A stretch of 64,000 bases of DNA, taken from assembly GCA_947447525.1 (NCBI GenBank), contig CANFJL010000001.1, forward strand, positions 248,001 through 312,000, read 5' to 3'. Position 1 is the first letter of the stretch. Every line of letters starts with the position of its first letter. The position numbers and the translations under genes were made by a program. This DNA comes from Flavobacteriales bacterium (GTDB lineage: Bacteria; Bacteroidota; Bacteroidia; Flavobacteriales_D; Crocinitomicaceae). Of the stretch, positions 56,246-64,000 are shown piece by piece. The notes under the pieces are model-generated. The model saw nothing but the letters and a program-made list of their open reading frames with translations, did no database searches and was not told where the DNA came from.

Positions 56246-58273
56246 TTATTTGTTAAAAGCATTTAATCCTTTAGTTAAAAAAGCCTTATATTCTTCAATG
56301 TTTGGAGTATAACCAATGGTTTCTGTGAGATCGTTTCCTTCATGATCAATAACCACATACAAGGGCTGCTGAAACCGCTGGTATTTTTCAATTTGCAGAT
56401 CTGCCCATTTGTTACCAACGGTTTTAATCATACCATTTTTCTTTGAAAAACGAATTTCAGATTTTGGTAAAGGCGTTCTGTCGTCACAATATAAACTTAC
56501 AATTACAAATTTCGTTTGAAGGGTAGATCTGATTTCATCATTGGTCCAAACGGTAGATTCAGTTTTTCTACAATTTTGACAAGCATGCCCTGTAAAGTCT
56601 AATAAAATAGGCAAGTTTTTCTTCTTCGCATATTCTGTTCCCGTAATTAAATCATGAAATACCAAGATAGAACCATCACCCACTGGATGCATTTCAGCTG
56701 CGTAAGCATCACTGATAGAATCTTTTTCAAAACCTGTATCTAATCCGCCATTCACGTACCTAAAATTGTCTTCTGAGTGGGTTCTTGGAGGTGCAATCCC
56801 GTCAATTAATTTCAAAGGTGCACCGAACATTCCTGGTAATAAATAAACTGAAAAAGTAAGTGCAACTAAAGCGAACATAAAGCGTGTAACACTTAATTTT
56901 TCAATAGGTGAATCATGCGAGAACCTTAGTTTTCCTAGGAGATAAATTCCCATAACGAGAAATAGAACAAACCAAATCCCAACAAACCACTCTCGTGATA
57001 AGATGCCCCAATGGTATGCCAAATCTACACTTGATAAAAACTTCAATGCCAGCGCTAGTTCAGCCAATCCTAAAACTACTTTTACTGAATTCAACCATCC
57101 ACCAGATTGTGGTAAAGAGTTCAACCAACCTGGGAAAATTGCAAATAGAGTAAATGGAATTGCTAAAGCCAAGGAGAATCCCGTCATTCCAATGGCTGGC
57201 GTGAAGTACGAACCAGTTGTCGATGCGGTAACCAATAAACTTCCAATAATGGGTCCTGTACAAGAAAAAGAAACCAATCCAAGGGTAAAGGCCATAAAAA
57301 AGATGCCCAGAAATCCTCCTCGATCAGCTTGCTTGTCCATTTTATTTACCCACGAAGCAGGCAATTGGATTTCGAAAGCACCCAAAAAAGAAAAAGCAAA
57401 CAGAACGAATATTCCAAAAAACAATAGGTTCATCCAAACATTTGTTGATAGACCATTCAATCCAAGTGGACCAGTAGCGGCTGTAAATGCCACACCAAAT
57501 GTTACATATATTAAAATGATTGATACTCCGTAAACCAATGCTTTAAAGATTCCTTCTCTTCTGGTTTTAGATTGTTTTGTAAAAAAGGTAACGGTCATTG
57601 GAATCATTGGAAACATGCAAGGTGTGATTAAGGCCACCAATCCCGCTAAAAATCCTGCAATAAAAATCACCCAATTGGATTCTTTTTTTACTGGCTTTTC
57701 TTTTTTGATTTCTGCCTGTTTCATCTGAGTAGTAGATGATTTCACCACATTTTTTTCAACAGAAGAATCATTTTTCAAGGTATCTACATCAGCAATGGGT
57801 AAAAATCCTTTTGCTTTAACTTTTCCTGCTAAATCGAAAGGTGGGAGACATCCATTTTCGTCGCAAAGCTGAAAAAATAAATCAAAATCAATGTTGAATT
57901 CCTCAGCACTCAATACCTCAATTTTTTGTTTGAAGATGGCCTTTTTTTCGAAGTACATGGACACCCATTCTCCGTCTAAATGTTTCATTGCTGCCATTGT
58001 TTCAAATGGGCCGCCTATAGTTTTTATTTTAGCGTTTTTGCGCACTTTAAATTCAGGAACAATTCCTGTAAAGTCTGCTTTTGATGGATCGTGTTTTAAT
58101 GAAAAAATATGAAATCCCTCTACTATTTTTGCTTGATAAACAATGTTTGCATGTGTTTCATCAATTTTCTCTAAGGAAAAATTCCATTTAATATGATCGT
58201 CCATCAGGCTATTTTGGGCTTGAATGGAGGCACTGCAAAAAAGTAGTAAAAGACTAAAAAATATAGATTTCAT
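56246..58273 (-). CDS. dsbD: DsbD-type thiol:disulfide interchange protein
   Basis: Transfers electrons from cytoplasmic thioredoxin across the inner membrane to periplasmic thiol proteins. The 675-residue protein has a signal peptide (to about 20) and an N-terminal DsbD-alpha-like domain with Cys137 and Cys142 (CDENGCLPP). The central membrane domain of about eight helices carries the redox pair Cys219 (TPCMFPMIP) and Cys338 (FSCTGP). The C-terminal thioredoxin domain has CQNC at 565-568. All three redox pairs are present, so it should be functional. It lies 10 bp downstream of a stand-alone alpha-domain gene. Confidence 0.93.
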   Translation of the reverse strand: MKSIFFSLLLLFCSASIQAQNSLMDDHIKWNFSLEKIDETHANIVYQAKIVEGFHIFSLKHDPSKADFTGIVPEFKVRKNAKIKTIGGPFETMAAMKHLDGEWVSMYFEKKAIFKQKIEVLSAEEFNIDFDLFFQLCDENGCLPPFDLAGKVKAKGFLPIADVDTLKNDSSVEKNVVKSSTTQMKQAEIKKEKPVKKESNWVIFIAGFLAGLVALITPCMFPMIPMTVTFFTKQSKTRREGIFKALVYGVSIILIYVTFGVAFTAATGPLGLNGLSTNVWMNLLFFGIFVLFAFSFLGAFEIQLPASWVNKMDKQADRGGFLGIFFMAFTLGLVSFSCTGPIIGSLLVTASTTGSYFTPAIGMTGFSLALAIPFTLFAIFPGWLNSLPQSGGWLNSVKVVLGLAELALALKFLSSVDLAYHWGILSREWFVGIWFVLFLVMGIYLLGKLRFSHDSPIEKLSVTRFMFALVALTFSVYLLPGMFGAPLKLIDGIAPPRTHSEDNFRYVNGGLDTGFEKDSISDAYAAEMHPVGDGSILVFHDLITGTEYAKKKNLPILLDFTGHACQNCRKTESTVWTNDEIRSTLQTKFVIVSLYCDDRTPLPKSEIRFSKKNGMIKTVGNKWADLQIEKYQRFQQPLYVVIDHEGNDLTETIGYTPNIEEYKAFLTKGLNAFNK

Positions 58274-58283
58274 TATAGCTGAT

Positions 58284-58721
58284 TTATTGAATTTTAATAG
58301 TAAAAGGAACCTCTATAGGAGGAAGGCATTTGGTTTCGTCGCAAACCATGTAAAAAACCGAACCACTTATTTCCGATGTGTTTTTAATTTTAATCTGCTG
58401 GGATGCTTGATACTCTTGTTCAAATAAATACACCTTGGATTCAAAATTAGGGTCGTAAATTTCATGTGGCACCATATTTTCTTCAAATACACCAATAGGC
58501 TTTACGCCTTGTGTCTTATTAATACTTAATACCGTAGCTACTGGCCCTGAATTAGGGTCTGTTTTCTGAGAGTAAATATGCCAAGTGGGATCTATTTTTC
58601 CATTGGCAATTACTTTATGCTGTACTTTATCATATGAAAATTTCCAACTCACATGATTTTGAGAAAAAACAACAATTCTTAAAAAAATGGATAGCAGTGT
58701 AAGTGTTAATCTAACCTTCAT
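58284..58721 (-). CDS. Stand-alone DsbD N-terminal-domain protein
   Basis: A 145-residue exported protein homologous to the first domain of the following DsbD. Its signal peptide is about residues 1-21, followed by WKFSYDKVQHKVIANGKIDPTWHIYSQ-type sequence. A Cys pair, Cys127 and Cys132, sits in CDETKCLPP, matching CDENGCLPP of the DsbD. In DsbD this domain passes electrons to periplasmic targets, so the small protein may be an extra or specialised acceptor. It is 10 bp upstream of dsbD and 9 bp downstream of the small gene at 58731. Confidence 0.85.
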   Translation of the reverse strand: MKVRLTLTLLSIFLRIVVFSQNHVSWKFSYDKVQHKVIANGKIDPTWHIYSQKTDPNSGPVATVLSINKTQGVKPIGVFEENMVPHEIYDPNFESKVYLFEQEYQASQQIKIKNTSEISGSVFYMVCDETKCLPPIEVPFTIKIQ

Positions 58722-58730
58722 GCATCAAAA

Positions 58731-59006
58731 TTAAAGTTTAATTTCAATTAATCGATTAATTGGCACCCATACTCCTCCTTTTAGACAGATAAATTTTGTT
58801 CCTGCTGCCCAAATTGTTGTGTCAACCCGCTTAATTCCATCATCATCTTGAAAAATTATAGAAACTTTAGAATGATGTGAATTCCCAAGTATGGTAGCGT
58901 CCTTGATTTGCGACAACAATTCAGGATGTTGCTTAGACTTCATCTCTCGCTTAAAGGTACAAGCAGTGATTGCTTCTTTCTCTATCATGCATATTTCTTC
59001 TGTCAT
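58731..59006 (-). CDS. Small hypothetical protein upstream of the dsbD pair
   Basis: Not recognised. A 91-residue soluble protein without signal peptide. Its N-terminus is Glu/Lys-rich and has two Cys residues (Cys6, Cys16). The C-terminal half is a beta-hairpin-like stretch (TTIWAAGTKFICLKGGVWVPINRLIEI) resembling short conserved proteins of unknown function in Bacteroidota. It lies 9 bp upstream of the DsbD-alpha gene on the same strand, which suggests one transcript but says nothing firm about function. Confidence 0.6.
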   Translation of the reverse strand: MTEEICMIEKEAITACTFKREMKSKQHPELLSQIKDATILGNSHHSKVSIIFQDDDGIKRVDTTIWAAGTKFICLKGGVWVPINRLIEIKL

Positions 59007-59079
59007 ATCGCTTGAATTTGTTTTCTAATTTACAAAATTGAAATTAGAAAAACTATAAATTAAGTTAAATTTTAATTTA

Positions 59080-60111
59080 TTATTTCCAAGCCAAGCGTGG
59101 GTCAGCTGAAATGGTAGCGCTTCCTTTTATTGCTTTCCCTTCTTCGAATAAGAATTTCCCTGTAATAGCAATCATTGCTGCATTATCGGTGCAGTATTCA
59201 AATTTTGGAATGTAGACCTTTACTGCATCCTTGTCTGCCCAAGATAATAAACCTTGTCTCAATTCTGAATTTGCAGAAACTCCACCTGCTATTGCGATGT
59301 GTTTAATTCCAGTTTCTTTACTGGCTTGTTTTAATTTTGAAATTAATATACTTACAATAGTATATTGAATGGAAGCGCATAAGTCGGCTAAGTTCTTTTC
59401 AATAAAATCTTGATCTTTAATTTTTTGATCTCTTAAATAATAGAGTATGGAGGTCTTTAATCCGCTAAAACTAAAGTCTAATCCTGCAATTTTAGGTTTC
59501 GAAAAAGTATGTGATAAAGGGTTGCCATTTTTTGCGTGCTGGTCAATAAGCGGTCCCCCGGGATAGGGCAAACCTAACATTTTTGCGGCTTTGTCAAATG
59601 CTTCTCCTGCAGCGTCATCAATGGTCTTTCCTAAAATGGTCATTTCACGCGCACTGTTCACCTGAACAATTTGTGTATGTCCACCAGAAACGGTTAGACA
59701 TAAAAAAGGAAATTCGGGAGCTGAATTTTGTGCATCTTCAATAAAATGAGCCAGAATATGAGCTTTCATATGATGAACAGGAATCAATGGAATGTCTAAT
59801 GCAAGTGCAAGTGCTTTGGCAAATGAAACTCCAACAACAAGGGAACCCATTAATCCTGGCCCTTGCGTAAAGGCAATTGCGTCTATTGATGAGGCGTCAA
59901 TATTAGATTTTTTTAAGGCTGCCAAGACCACCGGAACAATATTTTCTTGATGAGATCTACTGGCTAATTCTGGTACAACTCCTCCATATAAAATATGCAC
60001 ATCCTGCGAAGCTACTACATTGGCAAGAATCTTGTTTCCACATAAAATGGCAGCCGAAGTGTCGTCACAGGATGACTCAATACCTAAAACTATTGCTTGT
60101 TTAGTTTTCAA
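59080..60111 (-). CDS. tsaD: tRNA N6-adenosine threonylcarbamoyltransferase TsaD
   Basis: Transfers threonylcarbamoyl to A37 of tRNAs reading ANN codons, together with TsaB and TsaE. The 343-residue protein has LGIESSCDDTS at the N-terminus, FTQGPGLMGSL, the metal-binding HHMKAH near residue 111, and LTVSGGHTQIV. GEAFDKAAKMLGLPYPGGP and IAGGVSANSELR follow. The start is TTG at 60111 (MKTKQAIVLGIE): no ATG fits and the family N-terminus begins here. The gene is divergent from tamB with 20 bp between them. Confidence 0.97.
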   Translation of the reverse strand: MKTKQAIVLGIESSCDDTSAAILCGNKILANVVASQDVHILYGGVVPELASRSHQENIVPVVLAALKKSNIDASSIDAIAFTQGPGLMGSLVVGVSFAKALALALDIPLIPVHHMKAHILAHFIEDAQNSAPEFPFLCLTVSGGHTQIVQVNSAREMTILGKTIDDAAGEAFDKAAKMLGLPYPGGPLIDQHAKNGNPLSHTFSKPKIAGLDFSFSGLKTSILYYLRDQKIKDQDFIEKNLADLCASIQYTIVSILISKLKQASKETGIKHIAIAGGVSANSELRQGLLSWADKDAVKVYIPKFEYCTDNAAMIAITGKFLFEEGKAIKGSATISADPRLAWK

Positions 60112-60124
60112 ATGCTTAAATTTG
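60097..60124 (+). promoter_or_regulatory. tamB promoter, partly inside tsaD
   Basis: TTG at 60097-60099, 17 nt, then TAAATTTG at 60117-60124, ending 7 nt before the tamB ATG. The -33 part is in the first codons of tsaD. Confidence 0.6.
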
Positions 60125-60130
60125 TTTAAG
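60115..60130. repeat. Inverted repeat in the tsaD/tamB gap
   Basis: CTTAAA (60115-60120), 4-nt spacer TTTG, then TTTAAG (60125-60130), covering the tamB -7 box and probable start site. Could be an operator or chance in AT-rich DNA. Confidence 0.5.
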
Positions 60131-60131
60131 A

Positions 60132-63100
60132 ATGGTAAAAATAGTCAAAATTATAGGCCGAATCATTGGAATTTCCTTGGAATGGGTTTTGATTTTATTG
60201 ATTCTTTTCCTTTTTGGTATTCGAAGTGAGAAATTTCAATCTTTCTTGGCCGATAGAGCAACGGACTATCTATCTAATGAATTAAATACTACGGTGCGTG
60301 TAAGCGCGGTTGACATTATTTTCTTCGATGAATTGGCTCTTGATGGTGTCTTAATAAAGGATTTAAAAAAAGATACTTTACTGAGTGTCGCTTCTATTAG
60401 GGTCCATGTTGACAGAATTAAATTTTTTGCAAAAAAAATAAAAATCAGTGACGTAACGATTCAAAATGGTTATGCTAATGTTCACAATACCAAAAAGAAT
60501 CGAGATTTTAATTTTCAGTTTTTAGTCGATTATTTTTCAAGCGATACGCCACCAAGTAAAAACGATCCTTATGATTTAGACATTAAGACCCTTGCATTGA
60601 AAGACATGCGTATAAAATATCACAATTATGCTTCTCTTCCAGGTGGCTTTGGTTTCGATGCTAATCATCTTGATTTGGCGCATTTCAATTTGAAGATTGA
60701 AGATATACTTTATCGAAAATCGAAAACAAGTTTAAAGATTGCTGACTTGCAATTAGAGGAGCGTGCAGCGGGCCTTAATCTTAAAAAATTCGAGGGATTG
60801 TTAACGATTCTGGACACCTCAGTAGAACTAAAGGCTGTTAAATTAGCACTTAACGGTTCTCGCTTAAATGCTAAAAAGATTGGTTTTTCATGGAAAAACG
60901 AAAAGGATCTGAATGATTTTCTAAACAAAGTTATTTGGGATATTCAATTAAATCCTAGTAGTGTTTTGCTTTCTGATATTGCCATTTTCGCTCCAGATAT
61001 GGAAGGAATGCGCGATAGAATAAAAATTAAAGGAAATGCAGGTAATACGCTTAATCATTTGATTTTAAGGGATATTGAATTGAATTACAAACAAAACACT
61101 AAAATTATTGCTGATTTGGAATTGCCTGACTTTAGTGATTTTAGCGCTTATGATTTTAAAGAGCATATTCGTTATGCTAAAATTGACATGGCTGAATTGC
61201 AGCAATTTTACCTCCCTTATCCAAACAAAAAACTCGATTTAGGAAGTGAAGCTAGTGCCTTGGGAACTGTCTATTTAAATAATTTTAATGCCATTGGTGT
61301 TAAAGGTAAATGGTGGATTGGAAAAAGTAAAATTAGTACCTCGATAGGTGATTTGAAAATAGCCCAGACTTATAGTATTGATGAATGGGAAGATGGATTT
61401 AATTCGCATCCTTTTCATTCGGATTCAACAGCTTTTCAATTGCTTAATTTCAACCTAGGTAAATTAATTGATCTCAGTGATATTGGCATCGTAAACGGGA
61501 CTGTTTCTTTTAAAAACTTCACTTGGTCTAAAGGAAGTCCTGAAATAAATCAGATTAACGCTACCCTAACCAATACTGATTTGTTGGATTATAGATATGC
61601 TTCAATAAAGATTAAAAATGGTCAACTAAAAGAGGACGCTTTTAATGGGACGATTGATGTAGAAGACAAAAACTTGGAGGTTTCCATCAGTGGAAAGGTA
61701 AATTACGGTGCATTACCTTCTTATTCTTTAGATATGGATATCAAGAAATGTTTTCTTGGTGCCTTAGGTTTTACAAATGTTCAAGAAACGAGTTTAAAAG
61801 CATCTATGTCGGTTAATGCAAAGAGTTTTAATCTTTCAGATATGTCGGGTTCTATGCAGATTAATGATTTGAGTTACATTGAATCAGGAAGGGATTTAAA
61901 AGTGCCTTATGCCAAAGTAATAATCGAAAGAGGGAAATCCTCTGATCTGTTTGACATTGAAAGTTCTCTGGGTAATATTCGTATCGATGGAAAGGTAAAT
62001 CCAAATACTGTCGGTCAAGATTTTATGTATGAATTAGCGAAGATATTCCCGACAGCTGGATCTAATCTTTCCATTTCGAATGCTAAGGTTCAGAATAAGT
62101 TTACTTATTCAATTGTAACCAAAAATTTAGCTGATTTCCTACCGATTTTTTTACCTGAATTGTCCATAGAATCAGGAACTAGAGTGAAGGGAATGTTTGA
62201 TTCAGGAACGAATACCTTGGAATTGAATTTACAAGCCAATAAAATCAGTTATGATTCAATGGTTTTTGAAGGAATTAATTTAAATCAAAAGGTAGATAAT
62301 TCTGGTATTCTTGCAAATTATAGCGTGAATAAGTTCAGCTATTCCTACTCTTTATCATTTTCTGATGTGCATTTTCAAAGTCAAGGAAGTAAAGGCGATT
62401 TAGAATCTGAATTGACTTGGGATCCCAATTCGGCCAATTATTCTAAACTTTCATGGGAAACTTTAATTCTTGAAAATGACCACCTAGATTTTAATTTAAA
62501 GCCCTCCTTTATTTCCATCAATGATATTAAATGGAATATAGAAGATGAATCTTTTATCACCTATACTCCAAAGGATATAAGTGTTCAAAAGCTAAAAATT
62601 AATAGAGGGAATCAAGTCATCTCTGTTAATGGTTGTTTGTCTAAAAATGAATCTGATCAATTGCGGCTGGATCTTAGACAAATTAATTTAGAGGAACTTA
62701 GTTCTATGCTAAAATTGGAAGTTAAGTTAGCAGGAACTTTTTCAGGTTTTGCAAACATTACAAATCCTTATGACAATTTAGGATACACAGGTGATGCCCT
62801 TGTTGAACAGTTGTATATTGATGGGGAAGAAGTCGGAAATGTAGCCTTTAATTTAGATTATTTTGCAAAGCAAGAACGCATAAGATTAGATGGAAATTTA
62901 GACTATAAAAATCAAAGGACGCTTGATTTTCAGGGATTTTATTACTTAGAAAGAGAAAAAGATAATTTAGAATTTGCCCTTTTATTTAAAAACACAGATC
63001 TTAAATTTACCAATGCATTTATGGATCCAGAAGTAGTGAAAGGAATCGAAGGAAAGGTAAATGGAAAAATAGTGGTAAAAGGTTCCCCTGATCACCCTTT

Positions 63101-64000
63101 GCTTTCTGGTAAACTAAAACTTCAAAATGCGGCAGCAAATATTGAATTATTGGGTGTTCGATATACCTTGAATGGAGAAGTTGAAGTGGTTGAAGATGCC
63201 TTCTATATTAACAACCTTCCCGTTAAAGATGAAGACGGGAATACAGCATCTTTGGTAGGTCAAGTTTACCATAAGAATTTTGACAAATGGGATTACAATT
63301 TGAACTTCAACTTTGAAGACGATATCTCGAAACGAGATCCTCAAGCTCCCTATAGAAATCTTCCTTTGGAACGCTTCTTGGTTATGAAAACTACCTATAA
63401 GCAAGGCGATTATTACTACGGAAAAGCGTATGCTAGAGGAACAGCTAATATTTCTGGATACGGAAGTAAAATGGATGTAACAGTAGATGTAGAGACAAAA
63501 AATGGAACAGAAATTACTTTCCCCATGTATGGCGCATCTGATTTAGATGAGGAAGAAAATTTCATTCAGTTCGTCAGTAAAACTGACCCTTTAGCAAAGC
63601 TTAAAGAGAAAATCGACTTCACAGGCGTTAATCTTGACATGAAATTTAAAATTACTCCAGAGGCAAAATTGAAGATTGTGTTTAATGAGCAGTTGGGCGA
63701 TGAAATTCTCGCATACGGTTCTGGTGATATAGATTTTAAATTTGATGCCTATAACAATATGTACTTGGAAGGGAAGTATACCCTGACAAAAGGAAGTAAT
63801 TACAATTTTGCAATGGGACCTATAAAACAAAAATTTGACATTTTAGATGGATCTAAAATAGAATGGTCGGGAGATATTTATAATGCTAATATTGAATTAA
63901 ATACTGCTTTTACCATCAAGAAAGTTAGTATTCTTGAGTTGAGTCCTGAGCAGGAGGATAAATCTTTACTCAATCAAGATATTGTTTGTCTTTTGAAATT
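60132..64000 (+). CDS. tamB: TamB/AsmA-like translocation and assembly protein (C-terminus beyond right edge)
   Basis: Very long periplasm-spanning protein of the AsmA-like/TamB family, thought to move phospholipids to the outer membrane or help assemble barrel proteins. 1289 codons are visible, beginning MVKIVKIIGRIIGISLEW with one membrane anchor (about 5-30). A long run of short beta strands follows, typical of the hydrophobic-groove fold. The end shows the start of the DUF490 C-terminal region (GKYTLTKGSNYNFAMGPI, then LLNQDIVCLL). The frame is open at base 64000; relatives reach roughly 1450-1700 residues. Starts 20 bp from divergent tsaD. Confidence 0.92.
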   Translation, partial: MVKIVKIIGRIIGISLEWVLILLILFLFGIRSEKFQSFLADRATDYLSNELNTTVRVSAVDIIFFDELALDGVLIKDLKKDTLLSVASIRVHVDRIKFFAKKIKISDVTIQNGYANVHNTKKNRDFNFQFLVDYFSSDTPPSKNDPYDLDIKTLALKDMRIKYHNYASLPGGFGFDANHLDLAHFNLKIEDILYRKSKTSLKIADLQLEERAAGLNLKKFEGLLTILDTSVELKAVKLALNGSRLNAKKIGFSWKNEKDLNDFLNKVIWDIQLNPSSVLLSDIAIFAPDMEGMRDRIKIKGNAGNTLNHLILRDIELNYKQNTKIIADLELPDFSDFSAYDFKEHIRYAKIDMAELQQFYLPYPNKKLDLGSEASALGTVYLNNFNAIGVKGKWWIGKSKISTSIGDLKIAQTYSIDEWEDGFNSHPFHSDSTAFQLLNFNLGKLIDLSDIGIVNGTVSFKNFTWSKGSPEINQINATLTNTDLLDYRYASIKIKNGQLKEDAFNGTIDVEDKNLEVSISGKVNYGALPSYSLDMDIKKCFLGALGFTNVQETSLKASMSVNAKSFNLSDMSGSMQINDLSYIESGRDLKVPYAKVIIERGKSSDLFDIESSLGNIRIDGKVNPNTVGQDFMYELAKIFPTAGSNLSISNAKVQNKFTYSIVTKNLADFLPIFLPELSIESGTRVKGMFDSGTNTLELNLQANKISYDSMVFEGINLNQKVDNSGILANYSVNKFSYSYSLSFSDVHFQSQGSKGDLESELTWDPNSANYSKLSWETLILENDHLDFNLKPSFISINDIKWNIEDESFITYTPKDISVQKLKINRGNQVISVNGCLSKNESDQLRLDLRQINLEELSSMLKLEVKLAGTFSGFANITNPYDNLGYTGDALVEQLYIDGEEVGNVAFNLDYFAKQERIRLDGNLDYKNQRTLDFQGFYYLEREKDNLEFALLFKNTDLKFTNAFMDPEVVKGIEGKVNGKIVVKGSPDHPLLSGKLKLQNAAANIELLGVRYTLNGEVEVVEDAFYINNLPVKDEDGNTASLVGQVYHKNFDKWDYNLNFNFEDDISKRDPQAPYRNLPLERFLVMKTTYKQGDYYYGKAYARGTANISGYGSKMDVTVDVETKNGTEITFPMYGASDLDEEENFIQFVSKTDPLAKLKEKIDFTGVNLDMKFKITPEAKLKIVFNEQLGDEILAYGSGDIDFKFDAYNNMYLEGKYTLTKGSNYNFAMGPIKQKFDILDGSKIEWSGDIYNANIELNTAFTIKKVSILELSPEQEDKSLLNQDIVCLLK
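60146..60153 (-). promoter_or_regulatory. -7 promoter box for tsaD, inside tamB
   Basis: TAATTTTG on the minus strand matches TAnnTTTG and lies in codons 5-8 of tamB. It gives tsaD a leader of about 29 nt. It faces the tamB promoter. Confidence 0.4.

Noticed and set aside
57003..57533. 176-residue plus-strand frame
   Set aside because: Antisense to the membrane domain of dsbD; long frames opposite hydrophobic codons are expected by chance.

Overview
This is a low-GC chromosomal segment from a member of the Bacteroidota, almost certainly Flavobacteriales. Three things point there. First, type IX secretion and gliding genes: gldJ, a porP/sprF homologue, porU and porV. Second, a primary sigma factor of only 289 residues without region 1.1. 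Third, promoters of the Bacteroidota -7 type TAnnTTTG, with little Shine-Dalgarno signal. The order porV-porU-gldJ-murF matches the arrangement I recall from Flavobacterium johnsoniae; a Crocinitomicaceae-like placement is only a guess. The window is gene-dense and almost entirely core genome. ftsH is cut by the left edge and tamB by the right edge.

Layout. 1-4.8 kb: ftsH, rsfS, birA, an SRPBCC protein, pyrE, a NUDIX hydrolase and a DUF1573 protein, a conserved flavobacterial cluster. 4.9-14.1 kb: valS, an OmpA-like protein, a glutathione peroxidase, gyrB, gcvH, prfB, murF. 14.1-23.6 kb: the type IX secretion/gliding block (gldJ, porP/sprF, porU, porV) followed by ispF. 23.7-26.4 kb: pyrR-pyrB and a STAS protein coupled to rnz. 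26.4-33.8 kb: a seven-gene moxR-DUF58-bat operon with nearly every junction overlapping. 33.9-39.9 kb: a zinc-ribbon protein, gatC, a plsC-type acyltransferase, trpS, rpoD, priA. 39.9-49.2 kb: two envelope lipoproteins (one FKBP-type), an M14 peptidase, ftsK, a secreted protein, and an SRPBCC/SDR pair. 49.2-50.9 kb: the only accessory-looking stretch, a Fic protein with a duplicated 35-bp element in front of it and a tRNA-Ala behind it. 50.9-64 kb: arginase-argS, a coiled-coil lipoprotein, topB, a DsbD-type transporter with a stand-alone copy of its N-terminal domain, tsaD and tamB.

How the genes connect. PorU and PorV form the cell-surface attachment complex of the type IX system, GldJ stabilises its motor/ring lipoproteins, and PorP/SprF proteins assist export of particular substrates. 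MoxR, DUF58 and BatA/B/C/D look like an ATPase-von Willebrand-factor membrane complex. The pyr genes lie at two separate loci, neither with room for an mRNA attenuator.

I found no CRISPR array, prophage, insertion sequence or secondary-metabolite cluster, and no clear new multi-gene system. The most interesting signals are: two divergent gene pairs whose predicted promoters lie inside each other's coding sequence and face one another (pyrE/NUDIX and tsaD/tamB); a GldJ whose formylglycine-enzyme-like fold is interrupted by about 290 residues with a PKD-like segment; the repeat-flanked Fic locus beside the tRNA; and a pyrR whose promoter leaves no leader.
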